DNA of 64,000 nucleotides from contig JACCGJ010000271.1 of the NCBI GenBank assembly GCA_013407085.1, positions 65,202-129,201 on the forward strand, in the 5' to 3' direction. How positions within the stretch are numbered: position 1 is the first letter of the stretch; each line of letters begins with the position of its first letter. The stretch is from Atriophallophorus winterbourni (Eukaryota; Platyhelminthes; Trematoda; Plagiorchiida; Microphallidae). Below the pieces are notes generated by a model that saw only the letters and a program-made list of their open reading frames with translations, was not told the origin of the DNA and searched no databases. Below, in pieces: positions 45,201-54,150 of this stretch. The translations under genes were made by a program, and so were the position numbers.

Positions 45201-47352
45201 AATGGTCTACAATGCACAGCCGTTTACAAACGCGCATCTCGGTTGCTAGGAATGTTAAGGGTTGTGTTTCTCTCATGACGAACACCTATATACACCCGGT
45301 TCTAGACTATGCTGCCCAAGCCTAGACACAATGGCTGAAGAAAGACATTTTACTTCTGGAACGCTTGTATCACAGAACTTCTAAGCTTGTCAATGGGTTT
45401 GAAAATACACGATACGTCGAGCAACTCAGACGACTGGATCTTAGGACATTTGCAAAAAGAAGAATGCAAAGCGATCTTATCCTTGTATAAAAAATCCCTA
45501 CTACGGTTTCCCACACCCTGGATATATTATTCCATCTTCGAACTTCCAGCAGCTTCCGTGGTCATGTTTGCAAGTTAAAAATACCACACTCCAAACGAAA
45601 ATGCGGCAGAAATATTTTCATTCGGTGCCTGCTTGTTTTGTTTGGAATTCCCTGCCTATTGATTTGAAACGCTCAAACAGATAACCCATATTTAAATAGA
45701 AACTTGACGACTACATGAGAGCTAATGCAAATTTTGCTCTCTTTTTACCTATACTTATAATCTGTGGTTATTGTGAAGCTAATTACTTATTGTCAACCAT
45801 AAATCTTCAATCTTGAATGAAGCTTTTCGCACGCACAAGATATAAACCATCAGTTTTGACATCTCGGTCATCATGCGATTGTCCCAGACACGAGATTTCG
45901 AAAGACACAACTTTGCCGTTTCTCTCTCAATTCGTCTAATAATCTCGAGGTCTAACGAGCGATCATTCGCAATATTTGAAGTTTTCAACATTAAAGATAG
46001 GAGTCGATTCACTTACTTAACCAAAGATTTTGGTATTGTTCATGATGGATATCAACCTACGAAATGTGCATGAAATTATGTCTTGCCACTCTGTTGCGCA
46101 GAGTTAGGTCCGGACCAAAATTTGCACTTCAGAAGTATTTCAAATTCACCAAGCTCTCAACCAAGGATATATTCTAGCTTACACGCTGTTCGACACTTAT
46201 TGTGTTTTGCTAATGAAGCTTCCTTTTACGACGAGGATAGAAGATATTTACCCAAAACAAACAATGTGATGGCAAGCTTTTGAGCTGAAACGCTTGAGAG
46301 CACAAACCAAGGTATGCGATGCACAAATCTGTAACATGTATTAGGTAGATGCTGGGGCTATCATTATTCACTTTTAAGAGTAACTTAAGCCTCCTGTGGA
46401 CCGCTTTCCATCAGCATGCACAACTATATTACGGTTATAATATTATCGAATGTAAAGCAATCAAGCATTCTGGAATTAGAAAGCATATGATTGAAAAATG
46501 TCTAAAGCTGCATTTGTTTTATAACATTATTGAACTGATTAGCTTAGTGTGCGTATCGAGAACATGATGAGCGTGAATTAAAAGTGGCTTCATTCATATA
46601 AGTGTTTAGGTGAATTGAAAACCAATATCGGAAAAAATGCTAAATATTGTCAGTTATTTGTAATATATAACGTTAGGTTTATTTGAAAAAGGTATGCACA
46701 TCTCAGGCGTAATCCTCAGTGATTATGACCCATATTAACCTAGCTTGCCAGTTCATTAAGATACTGCAACATTTCAATGATTCCGTAGAGGTTTATATTG
46801 TTCACAGTCGTCGATATTATTAAATTACTAAACCTACCTGCTGATTTATTTGACCGAAATGGTTGCGAGCTGGCGAAGAAATTGATTTTTTATTGTGTGA
46901 ATAGAAGACATCTTCCAGGCGTCGCTTAACCGAATCCATTGGTTCTCTCACATCATGGACTGAGTTCGCACGCGTCAACTCCGCTTCAGATGAATATCCG
47001 TTAATAACGTTGTTCGTTGGGTGATTGTCATTGCTGAAACAATCGCGTGTGACTGATCTGCCTTCGCGCGGTTTTCGTCGTCCAAGGTTACCCTTCAAGT
47101 TTGCAAAGATGTTCTAGTTGGAGGAGAGACTGAATTGAGTGACTAGGAAATCGCGACACCTACTTGACGAACTGGTTTTACGTGATTGCTCGGGACGTAG
47201 CCAATATTTCCGCGTGAATTCATTACCTTCCACCACAGGGAAGGACGATCCAACCGTTTCAACTGTTCACCCTGTTTAAGGCTCAGTTCATGGCTTTCTG
47301 TGGCATTGTAATCATATTTGGCCACTAATTCTTCGTAATATTCGTTTGACAT
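38926..47352 (-). CDS. NCK: NCK/Dock-type adaptor, three SH3 domains and one SH2 (five exons)
   Basis: NCK adaptors link phosphotyrosine on receptors (SH2) to proline-rich actin regulators (SH3). Exons 47164..47352, 46838..47113, 44275..44573, 41237..41780 and 38926..39237 join in frame (539 codons plus stop) with GT-AG sites. SH3-1 (residues ~6..60) has AKYDYNATESHELSL, WWK and GYVPSNHV. SH3-2 (~190..245) has VIAPYTAQLSDELSI, GWWFGQ and GWFPSNLV. SH3-3 (~290..345) has LYPFEKAKPGELSF and GWVPSSHL. SH2 (~402..490) has PWFWGAIERADCDRML and FLVRD. Domain order is that of NCK; the linkers are longer than in the ~377-aa vertebrate protein. The first codon is ATG at 47350..47352. Exons 1 to 3 lie in the left arm of the inverted duplication. 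Introns are 50, 2264, 2494 and 1999 nt. Confidence 0.95.
39890..40105 (-). mobile_element. CR1-like C-terminal RT fragment in NCK intron 4
   Basis: The minus strand reads LNLIDFSYRRVRGDLIQLFS followed by HPLSAPTNLL, the thumb/C-terminal signature of CR1-like elements. It matches neither family A nor B closely, so it may be a third CR1-like family. Confidence 0.6.
41237..41780 (-). CDS. NCK: NCK exon 4 (SH3-3 and start of SH2)
   Basis: 544 nt from acceptor ATATTCAG. It encodes SH3-3, an acidic linker, and the first third of SH2 through the phosphotyrosine-binding arginine in FLVRD, then donor AAT|GTATGT. The open frame upstream into 41968 is intron, since the splice phase matches exon 3. Confidence 0.92.
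42092..42342 (+). mobile_element. RTE-like fragment, left half, in NCK intron 3
   Basis: Nucleotide match to the RTE segment ETWxxxARHERKLN through RRLRWLGHV to PKDLL (for example CGCAAGACACGAACGGAAGC). It stops at AGTATCTAATCT and resumes at 43069, on the other side of a CR1 family-A insertion. Confidence 0.75.
42343..43068 (-). mobile_element. CR1-like family A insertion splitting an RTE copy
   Basis: The minus-strand C-terminal RT region includes RRDLILTYRIGVYRNGHPL and LDCRRHFFAH (42553..42849). The 3' end is a run of TTGAATT/TTGAAT repeats on the minus strand (plus strand 42343..42370). The RTE sequence continues on both sides, with AATCT near each junction as a possible target duplication. 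The upstream ~150 bp are unassigned. Confidence 0.7.
43069..43475 (+). mobile_element. RTE-like fragment, right half with 3' end
   Basis: It continues the RTE from the GEL region through TACCCTTTGGACAGACCAC and a zinc-finger-like block to the family 3' end ATATCCATGGTCGAT...GAAGGAGGCCAACAACAGG. Confidence 0.78.
43490..44150 (-). mobile_element. CR1-like family A fragment spanning the duplication breakpoint
   Basis: Minus-strand frames at 43871..44104 (VNYAAQPWSTWLDRDITLYE) and 43510..43848 (VERRRIRADLILTYQIIH, SRLNCH) give the RT C-terminal region with frameshifts. The outer breakpoint of the inverted duplication (about 44058) falls inside it; only its 5' part is present in the right arm. 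Confidence 0.78.
44275..44573 (-). CDS. NCK: NCK exon 3 (SH3-2)
   Basis: 299 nt from acceptor TTCATAG to donor AATAATAA|GTAATT. It encodes the second SH3 with both signature tryptophans (GWWFGQ) and GWFPSNLV. It ends two bases into a lysine codon completed by the first G of exon 4. Confidence 0.92.
45050..45820 (+). mobile_element. CR1-like family A insertion present in the left arm only
   Basis: The plus strand reads SSENKLPLNIRKSKI, NHILEYTVQE, VYKRASRLLGMLR and then a degraded C-terminal region, ending in a TCTTCAATCTTGAATG heptamer-like tail near 45805..45820. The right arm has unrelated sequence at the corresponding place (51414..51720). Confidence 0.75.
45825..46440 (-). mobile_element. 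Old RTE-like element with 5' inversion (left arm)
   Basis: The minus-strand part (about 45825..46060) carries the segment equivalent to MSNTKVLG through SLDxEIxRRI and SRVWDNRMMTEMSKLMVYIL. The plus-strand part (46080..46440) carries the segment just upstream in the element (ELKRLRAQTKV, then DRFPSAC). Opposed orientation with contiguous content fits twin-primed insertion. Both parts recur in the right arm at 50930..51420, so the insertion predates the duplication. Confidence 0.7.
46838..47113 (-). CDS. NCK: NCK exon 2 (linker)
   Basis: 92 codons, phase 0 at both ends, acceptor AACTAG. A basic then acidic hydrophilic linker (LGRRKPREGRSVTRD, MDSVKRRLEDVFYSHNKK) with no fold I recognise, ending in NQQ before GTAGGT. 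Confidence 0.88.
47164..47352 (-). CDS. NCK: NCK exon 1 (SH3-1)
   Basis: 63 codons from ATG (MSNEYYEELVAKYDYN) to donor CAA|GTAGGT, phase 0. It differs from the duplicate exon at 50016..50204 by a single synonymous base. Confidence 0.93.
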
Positions 47353-48565
47353 GACAAACAATTCAAGGTGATAGGCTGATAATGATGAGCAGAATTATTT
47401 AAAATCCCGAATGTAATGTTCAACAATTGAAAATAGGTAGTTGCATGTTTAAAATCCTCAACAATATTTATTTATTTTGAAACTGATTGACAGATTAAAT
47501 GTTTACAGGTTGTGGAACCAGCAATTTCATCCTGACTGACAAATACCATGAGAATGATATACATCAATGAATTTATAATTTTTTGAGTTACAAAACTGCA
47601 TTGAAAACATTGAAAGCCTTACCAAGATTTTAACGTTTTAATTCGGAAAAAATATTTCTGAGAATAATTTTGCTCTATCCTTTTTTAATGAACTTAGGTT
47701 ATAATTTTAAAGAATTTAATCATGGAATTATAACGTAAATCTTTGCTTTCATTAGATGTGAAATTCGCAATGCTACAGCATGTCACCGATTGTTTCACGA
47801 AATTAATCTGTGTTAAAGTTTGTGAACCTTGTGTCTACTATTCAACTCACCAGAAGTGACTGCACTGCGAATCAAACCGATCAATCCCGAGATTCACACA
47901 TCTCATGTGTCATGGTCCCGTCAGTCTTCTGGTGATTGGTAAACTGACCTATCCTTCTCAAAACATTCCGAGAATATCTTCATCAGTTCAAGGCACACAG
48001 CATTTACCAAGGAGAGCTTGAGCAATCGATTATCTCACAACAGTGTCTCATCAATTTTATCGACCTTGAGTTGATGCTTGGAAGCAACATCTTGTGCTTA
48101 GACTGAAGCAAAGTGCTATAGACCAAAACTGTAATTTAAGTCACGTGGTTACTAAAAAGTTCAGAAAATCAACTAAATACATGCTACAGTTGGAGCGCTA
48201 CACAAAAATAAATTCAGACGTGTCGCAGATCGATATTTGCATGTGTAATTATATCACCTGACCTATTGCGCATCTGTGACGCGGATCTGTCAAACGCACG
48301 TGGCACATTGCTTTATATGTGCGACCAGCTCGAAGCGTATAACAATAATCTCATTGTTTGCTACAATATGTTGGTCATCTAACCATTCAAACAGAATCGT
48401 TAAACGTAACAACAAAATTAACAATACAATACTCCTGGTGACGCTCGGATTGGGTGTGAGCTTATTGACCTAGATTTGTCAAGGTCAGAAATGATTGGGC
48501 ACTACCCTTTCCAGATTGGGTGAATTAGTTATTAGTGCTAATCACAAAATTTCATATGATATATA
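47353..48565. promoter_or_regulatory. 5' flank of the NCK gene (left arm)
   Basis: No gene is seen. It should contain the NCK promoter and 5' UTR. The whole stretch has a mirror copy at 48801..50015 in front of the truncated NCK copy. The part 47353..48240 is almost identical between arms. Confidence 0.45.
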
Positions 48566-48800
48566 GAACATCACCTTCGGGCAATCGCTATTGCGATATG
48601 GTCACACGTCAGGCCCTCATCCCACTGGGCCAGCTTGTCCGACCGTGCATATCGTTTGATAGCGGCCGTTGCTTATCTTCTTGTTTCCGAGGTTATTGTC
48701 GCACCTCCGCCCGAAACCCGAATAATTATGCGTGTTTACGAATGTCACAGAGGTCCTTCAGGTTATTACTGCTCTTTTGTTTTGCCCGAATGTAGAGTTG
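48566..48800. other. Unique spacer at the centre of the inverted duplication
   Basis: 235 bp not shared with either arm; the arms start with GATATATA (48558..48565) and TATATATC (48801..48808). Its base composition is richer in C and G than its flanks (for example GACGT, CCCACTGGGCC, GCGGCCG). I recognise no gene in it. Confidence 0.85.
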
Positions 48801-50668
48801 TATATATCATATGAAATCTTGTGATTAGCACTAATAAATAATTCACTCAATCTGGAAAGGGTAGTGCCCAATCATTTCTGACCTTGACAAATCTAGGCTA
48901 ATAAGCCCACACCCGTTCCGAGCGTCACCAGGAGTATTGTATTGTTAATTTTGTTGTTACGTTTTACGATTCTGTTTGAATGGTTAGATGGCCAACATAT
49001 AGTAGGACAAACAATGAGATATTTGCCAAACGCTTCGTGCTGGTCGCACATATTAAAGCAATGGGCCACGTGCGTTTGACAGTTCCGCGTCACAGATGCG
49101 CAATAGGTCAGGTGATATAATTACACATGCAAATATCGATCTGCGACACGTCTGAATTTATTTTTGTGTAGCGCTCCAACTGTAGCATGTATTTAGTTGA
49201 TTTTCTGAACTTTTTAGTAACCACGTGACTTAAATTACAGTTTTGGTCTATAGCACTTTGCTTCAGTCTAAGCACAAGATGTTGCTTCCAAGCATCAACT
49301 CAAGGTCGATAAAATTGATGAGACACTGTTGTGAGATAATCGATTGCTCAAGCTCTCCTTGGTAAATGCTGTGTGCCTTGAACTGATGAAGATATTCTCG
49401 GAATGTTTTGAGAAGGATAGGTCAGTTTACCAATCACCAGAAGACTGACGGGACCATGACACATGAGATGTGTGAATCTCGGGATTGATCGGTTTGATTC
49501 GCAGTGCAGTCACTTCTGGTGAGTTGAATAGTAGACACAAGGTTCACAAACTTTAACACAGATTAATTTCGTGAAACAATCGGTGACATGCTGTAGCATT
49601 GCGAATTTCACATCTAATGAAAGCAAAGATTTACGTTATAATTCCATGATAAAATTCTTTAAAATTATAACCTAAGTTCATTTAAAAAGGATAGAGCAAA
49701 ATTATTCTCAGAAATATTTTTCCGAATTAAAACGTTAAAATCTTGGTAAGGCTTTCAATGTTTTCAATGCAGTTTTGTAACTCAAAAAATTATAAATTCA
49801 TTGATGTATATCATTCTCATGGTATTTGTCAGTCAGGATGAAATTGCTGGTTCCACAACCTGTAAACATTTAATCTGTCAATCAGTTTCAAAATAAATAA
49901 ATATTGTTGAGGATTTTAAACATGCAACTACCTATTTTCAATTGTTAAACATTACATTCGGGATTTTAAATATTTCTGCTCATCATTATCAGCCTATCAC
50001 CTTGAATTGTTTGTCATGTCAAACGAATATTACGAAGAATTAGTGGCCAAATATGATTACAATGCCACAGAAAGCCATGAACTGAGCCTTAAACAGGGTG
50101 AACAGTTAAAACGGTTGGATCGTCCTTCCCTGTGGTGGAAGGTAATGAATTCACGCGGAAATATTGGCTACGTCCCGAGCAATCACGTAAAACCAGTTCG
50201 TCAAGTAGGTGTCGTGATTTCCTAGTCACTCAATTCAGTCACTCCTCCAACTAGAACATCTTTGCAAACTTGAAGGGTAACCTTGGACGACGAAAACGGC
50301 GCGAAGGCAGATCAGTCACACGCGATTGTTTCAGCAAAGACAATCACCCAACGAACAACGTTATTAACGGATATTCATCTGAAGCAGAGTTAACGCGTAC
50401 GAACTCAGTCCATGATGTGAGAGAACCAATGGATTCGGTTAAGCGACGCCCAGAAGATGTCTTCTATTCAAACAATAAAAAATCAGTATCTTAATAAACT
50501 GGCAAGCTAGGTTAATATGGGTCATAATCACTGAGGATTACGCCCGAGATGTGCAGATCTTTTTAAGATGAATACAACATTATATATCACAAATAACTGA
50601 CCATTTTTAGCATTTTTTTCTGATATTGGTTTCCAATTCACCTAAACACTTATATGAACGAAGCTACT

Positions 50669-50775
50669 TTTAATTCACGCTCATCATGTTCTCGATACGC
50701 ACACTAAGTTAATCAGTTCAATAATGTTATAAAACCGATACAGCTTTCTGACATTTTTAATTATATGCTTGCGAG
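50669..50775 (+). repeat. ~100-bp segment repeated within the right arm (copy 1)
   Basis: TTAATTCACGCTCATCATGT through AACCGATACAGCTTTC to TTTAATTATATGCTTG recurs at 51414..51512 with a few changes. The left arm has one counterpart (46490..46580). Confidence 0.8.
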
Positions 50776-50929
50776 ATCGATATAATTCAGAATGCTTGAT
50801 TGCTTTACATTCGATAATATTATAACCGTAATATAGTTGTGCATGCTGATGGAAAGCGGTCCACAGGATGTTTAAATTACTCTCAAAAGTGAATAATGAT
50901 AGCCCCAGCATCTACCTAAAATATGTTAC

Positions 50930-51420
50930 AGGTTTGTACATCGCATACCTTGGTTTGTGCTCTCAAGCGTTTTAGCTTAAAAGTTTGCCATCACATTGCT
51001 TGATTTTGGGTGAATATCTTCTATCCTCGCCGTAAAAGGGAGCTTCATTAGCAAAACACAATAAGTGTCGAACAGCGTGTAAGCTAGAATATATCCTTGG
51101 TTGAGAGCTTCGTGAATTTGAAATACTTCTGAAGTGCAAATTTTGATCCGGACCTAACTCTGCGCAACAGAGTGGCAAGACATAATTTCATGCGCATTTC
51201 GTAGGTTGATATCCAGCATGAACAATACCAAAATCTTTGGTTAAGTAAGTGAATCGACTCCTAAGTTTAATTTTTAAAACTTAAAATATTGCGAATGACC
51301 GCTCGTTAGACCTCGAGATTATTAGACGAATTGAGAGAGAAACGGCAAAGTTGTGTCGTTCGAAATCTCGTGTCTGGGACAATCGCATGATGACCGAGAT
51401 GTCAAAACTGATGGTTAATT
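50930..51420 (+). mobile_element. Old RTE-like element with 5' inversion (right arm)
   Basis: Mirror of 45825..46440: minus-strand segment 50930..51170 and plus-strand segment 51190..51420, with ACTTCTGAAGTGCAAATTTT and CGAGATTATTAGACGAATTG as shared landmarks. Confidence 0.7.
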
Positions 51421-51512
51421 CACGCTCATCCTGTTCTCGATACACGCACTAAGCTAATCAGTTCAACCATGTTATAAAACCGATGCAGCTTTAAACATTT
51501 TTAATTATATGC
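51414..51512 (+). repeat. ~100-bp segment repeated within the right arm (copy 2)
   Basis: Direct copy of 50669..50775, placed where the left arm has the edge of its CR1 insertion. It is followed by a short RTE-like piece (AACGAAACCTGGACC at 51600..51614). Confidence 0.8.
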
Positions 51513-52607
51513 TTGGCAGAATCACAATCTTAGAATTTTACATAAAGAAAGGAGGGTTATGTCCTCATGTCCAGTCGAATAAAGCATTCATTCATCAACA
51601 ACGAAACCTGGACCATCTATGCAAGACATGAAAATATACGTCTGTAATTTCATGATGACATAATATATAATAATGAGTGTGTGTCGCGTTCAATAGAACT
51701 GATGATAGATTTTAGGTTTCGCAAATATTTTTGAGAAGCGACAAATTCTGCATTCCGAAATGAGCTTCCATTTGACGAGGGGATCAATTGAACGATGACT
51801 TTAAAATCTAATTCCTGTTCGTGATTGGCAAGTTTAATTCTATTCTTTCAGGTCATATTTATGCAAAAATTTAATCTAATCGAATTGCGCTATATGCACT
51901 CAATACCTCAATATTTTGTAATAATATGCAGTTAAAGTTATCATCGGATAAATCTGGGTTCAATGGTACACGGTATATTGCACCTAACTGTTTAGTTGTT
52001 ACCATCATGTTAGATTAAATTGTATCAAATGTGCGCTTGGAGCAATACTAGCATTTCCACCAGATTTTTACCATTATTTCCTGTTTATTCATAGAACACC
52101 ATTCTTCGAAACACCAAAGAAACTCAACCGAGTTATTGCTTGCCACCCACTTTTCCTGAAGAACCCGTGTCACGAATGGCAAAAGAACCGCTGCCGATTT
52201 GCCGCGTGATTGCCCCGTACACGGCACAGTTGTCCGATGAATTATCCATATTTCCGGGACAAAACATCCGCGTGATACGAAAAAGTGCTGATGGTTGGCG
52301 GTTTGGGCAATTGCTCCCAGAAGAAACGAATATGCCGTTTGGGTGGTTTCCCTCCAATCTGGTTGTCATGATCTCAATTGCACAAAATAATAAGTAATTT
52401 ATTCTTGAAGTTTCTTGAAATTTAATTTTATGTATAACTTAATGTATATTCATAGTATATTCATGTATAGAATAGAAAAAGTTTTTGACATTCTGTTAGT
52501 ATAGAGCGGTTTTCAATAACGAGTCCTATTTCGCACTTGGCAATCAGAATCTTGAGTGGGTTGTATCACAGAACGATCATCGTGACTGGGTATGCGAAAT
52601 TTTGAAA

Positions 52608-53795
52608 ATATATCGAATCGTATCAAAATGCTGCAAAGTGCACTTGTAAACGAACAAACAGTGTAACCTTATGTTCAACGACAATTCATATGAACTCAAA
52701 GATCACTTTGATGTTGTACAACAAAAATGGTCTTGTCAAATATGATAAATGTCTTTTACAAGGTTGTCGAGTGCAACTTCAACATGTTCGAGAGAAAATT
52801 GTTCTATTTTCAAACAGAACCAGGGCTATCATTGCGAGAGGGAAAAATATAATCAATCGAAGTAAATGAAAACATTGTTTTTGATTTAATTAACGCTTGA
52901 TGCTAGGTACTCAAAGTTGTACACATATGATGTTTATATGCTACTGCACCGGATTAATACATCAATAGATAAATAGAATTAAGAATCAGCCATACGCCGC
53001 AGTCGATTCACGCGATATTATTATTCATGAACGAAAATGTAAGAATAAGAATTACAGAATTATTGATTGTCAGTCGAACAATCACCACATCCGTCACAGC
53101 TCACTATTGTCTCCGGATTCTGGTAATTTCGAATGAATTTGTTCCTCAGCCATTCTGATCATTTCATAGATTAAATAGATTATTTTTTTGGAAAGAATCT
53201 ATGAGTTTTGCGTCATAAATGTTGACGCAAACACTATCAGGACGATACTGACCTGTGATTACATAGTTTTCACTCACATTTATCAATTTTTCCCGAAATT
53301 CCATAAGATTGGTGTTATGAATTTACCTTTCATCACTTATTTCCACTGCCGCAAACGCAAAATAAACCAATTAGTTAAAAAACGCAATGCATAAATCAAT
53401 GTAAGGGAGTTGCCATCTTCCGTCTAAAAAGTGAATCAGAACAAGGAGTAATATTCAAAGATTATCTTTGCAGATATGCAGAAAATATGTTTAGATGGTT
53501 GCAAACGTTCAGACAAAAGTATATGCATCAGCTGAGATCCTAATGAAGAAGCCCTTAAATGGGTTAGTTTATCTTTCTAGACAAAATGCCTTACATCTTT
53601 GAGATGACATGTTGTCAGCTGTGCACTCCTTTTACCGCTTCAATATAGGTTGTAGATAAGTTACTCTCAGTCTGGACTGTCCAATATGTGTTACCGTATT
53701 CTCAAATAAACCTGACATTCGCTGGCCTTAGCAACAAATTTTATACCGTAGATATAACTGCTCAAAATGTGCGGATGCAAAACATTACAATCTTT
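52608..53795. other. No recognisable gene
   Basis: AT-rich single-copy-looking sequence between the end of the right arm and hammerhead array 3. The short frame at 53188..53394 has no domain. Confidence 0.45.
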
Positions 53796-53815
53796 CAAGG
53801 CTCATTAAACCTGAT

Positions 53816-53871
53816 CGTACTGTCTTCACCTGATGACGGCAAACAGCCAGAAACCGGCAGTGGTGTGTAAG
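53816..53871 (+). ncRNA. Hammerhead ribozyme motif, array 3 unit 1
   Basis: Canonical CTGATGA (53830..53836), stem II GGC-aaaca-GCC, GAAA, CCGG, but CA instead of UA at the cleavage dinucleotide, so cleavage should be impaired. One mismatch in outer stem I. Confidence 0.65.
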
Positions 53872-54056
53872 AGATGGGGATGTGAGCACCACAATACATT
53901 GGTCTTTAATATGCGCCTCGAGCGCTTGGGCAGGAGTCACTTTGTTATTCTGTATTTGAACAACGTGGTATTTTGTAAAAACCCTATATAACAGTGGCAT
54001 ACAAGTTTAACTTTGTTCACCGATTTTCCACTGTTTCAAGGCTCACTGAACCTGAT

Positions 54057-54112
54057 CTTACTGTCTCTACCTGATGACGGCAAAGAGCCAGAAATCGGTA
54101 GTGGTGTGTAAG
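54057..54112 (+). ncRNA. Hammerhead ribozyme motif, array 3 unit 2
   Basis: Canonical CTGATGA (54071..54077), stem II GGC-aaaga-GCC, GAAA (54091..54094), TCGG, then UA with predicted cleavage after 54100. Stem I CTTAC/GTAAG is intact and CTAC/GTGG pairs with one G-U. The stem III palindrome is changed from CCGG to TCGG. Confidence 0.65.
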
Positions 54113-54150
54113 GGATGGGGATGTGAGCACCACAATACATTACAATCTTG

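Larger units (their letters stand above)
44058..48565 (+). repeat. Inverted duplication, left arm
   Basis: Reverse-complementary to 48801..52607. Paired landmarks: NCK exon 1 (47164..47352 with 50016..50204), exon 2 start (47113 with 50255), exon 3 (44275..44573 with 52095..52393), and the outer edge GGTATGCG (near 44045..44060 with 52590..52605). It is about 700 bp longer than the right arm, mainly from a CR1 family-A insertion at 45050..45820. Confidence 0.95.
50016..52393 (+). pseudogene. Truncated NCK copy in the right arm (exons 1 to 3 only)
   Basis: Exon 1 (50016..50204) is protein-identical to the parent, and intron 1 is also 50 nt. Exon 2 (from 50255) is open to 50494 but its last third and donor were deleted; the frame runs into TAA right after KKSVS. 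Exon 3 (52095..52393) keeps both splice sites but the second SH3 tryptophan is Arg (GWRFGQ) and GWFP is preceded by PF instead of PV. SH3-3 and SH2 exons are absent. Any product would be an SH3-1 plus linker peptide of about 143 residues. It lies head to head with the parent gene across the palindrome centre. Confidence 0.92.
48801..52607 (-). repeat. Inverted duplication, right arm
   Basis: Mirror of 44058..48565. Differences from the left arm include a ~118-bp deletion removing the end of NCK exon 2, absence of the CR1 insertion, and 51414..51720, which is partly a second copy of 50669..50775. Homology stops at about 52607, inside CR1-derived sequence. Confidence 0.95.
53796..54150 (+). repeat. 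Hammerhead-bearing tandem repeat (array 3)
   Basis: About one and a half units of the family of array 1, with motifs at 53816 and 54057 (241 bp apart). The hairpin AACAGTGG...CCACTGTT is at 53990..54035. The GTGTGTAAG-GATGGGGATGTGAGCA segment is shared with array 1 and differs only in a few bases. Confidence 0.82.

Noticed and set aside
47353..47361. Upstream in-frame TTG start for NCK exon 1
   Set aside because: The ATG at 47350..47352 is present three codons later and fits NCK N-termini; no reason to use TTG.
48276..48473. Mirrored open frames flanking the palindrome centre (48276..48473 and 48893..49093) as paired genes
   Set aside because: They differ by frame-disrupting changes in the middle of the peptide, show no domain, and are explained by the inverted duplication of non-coding DNA.
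44058..52607. Inverted duplication as a pure assembly artefact
   Set aside because: The arms differ by many substitutions, a ~118-bp deletion, a large insertion and an internal repeat. A mirrored read would be identical. A false join of two divergent haplotypes is still possible and is listed as the refuting test.
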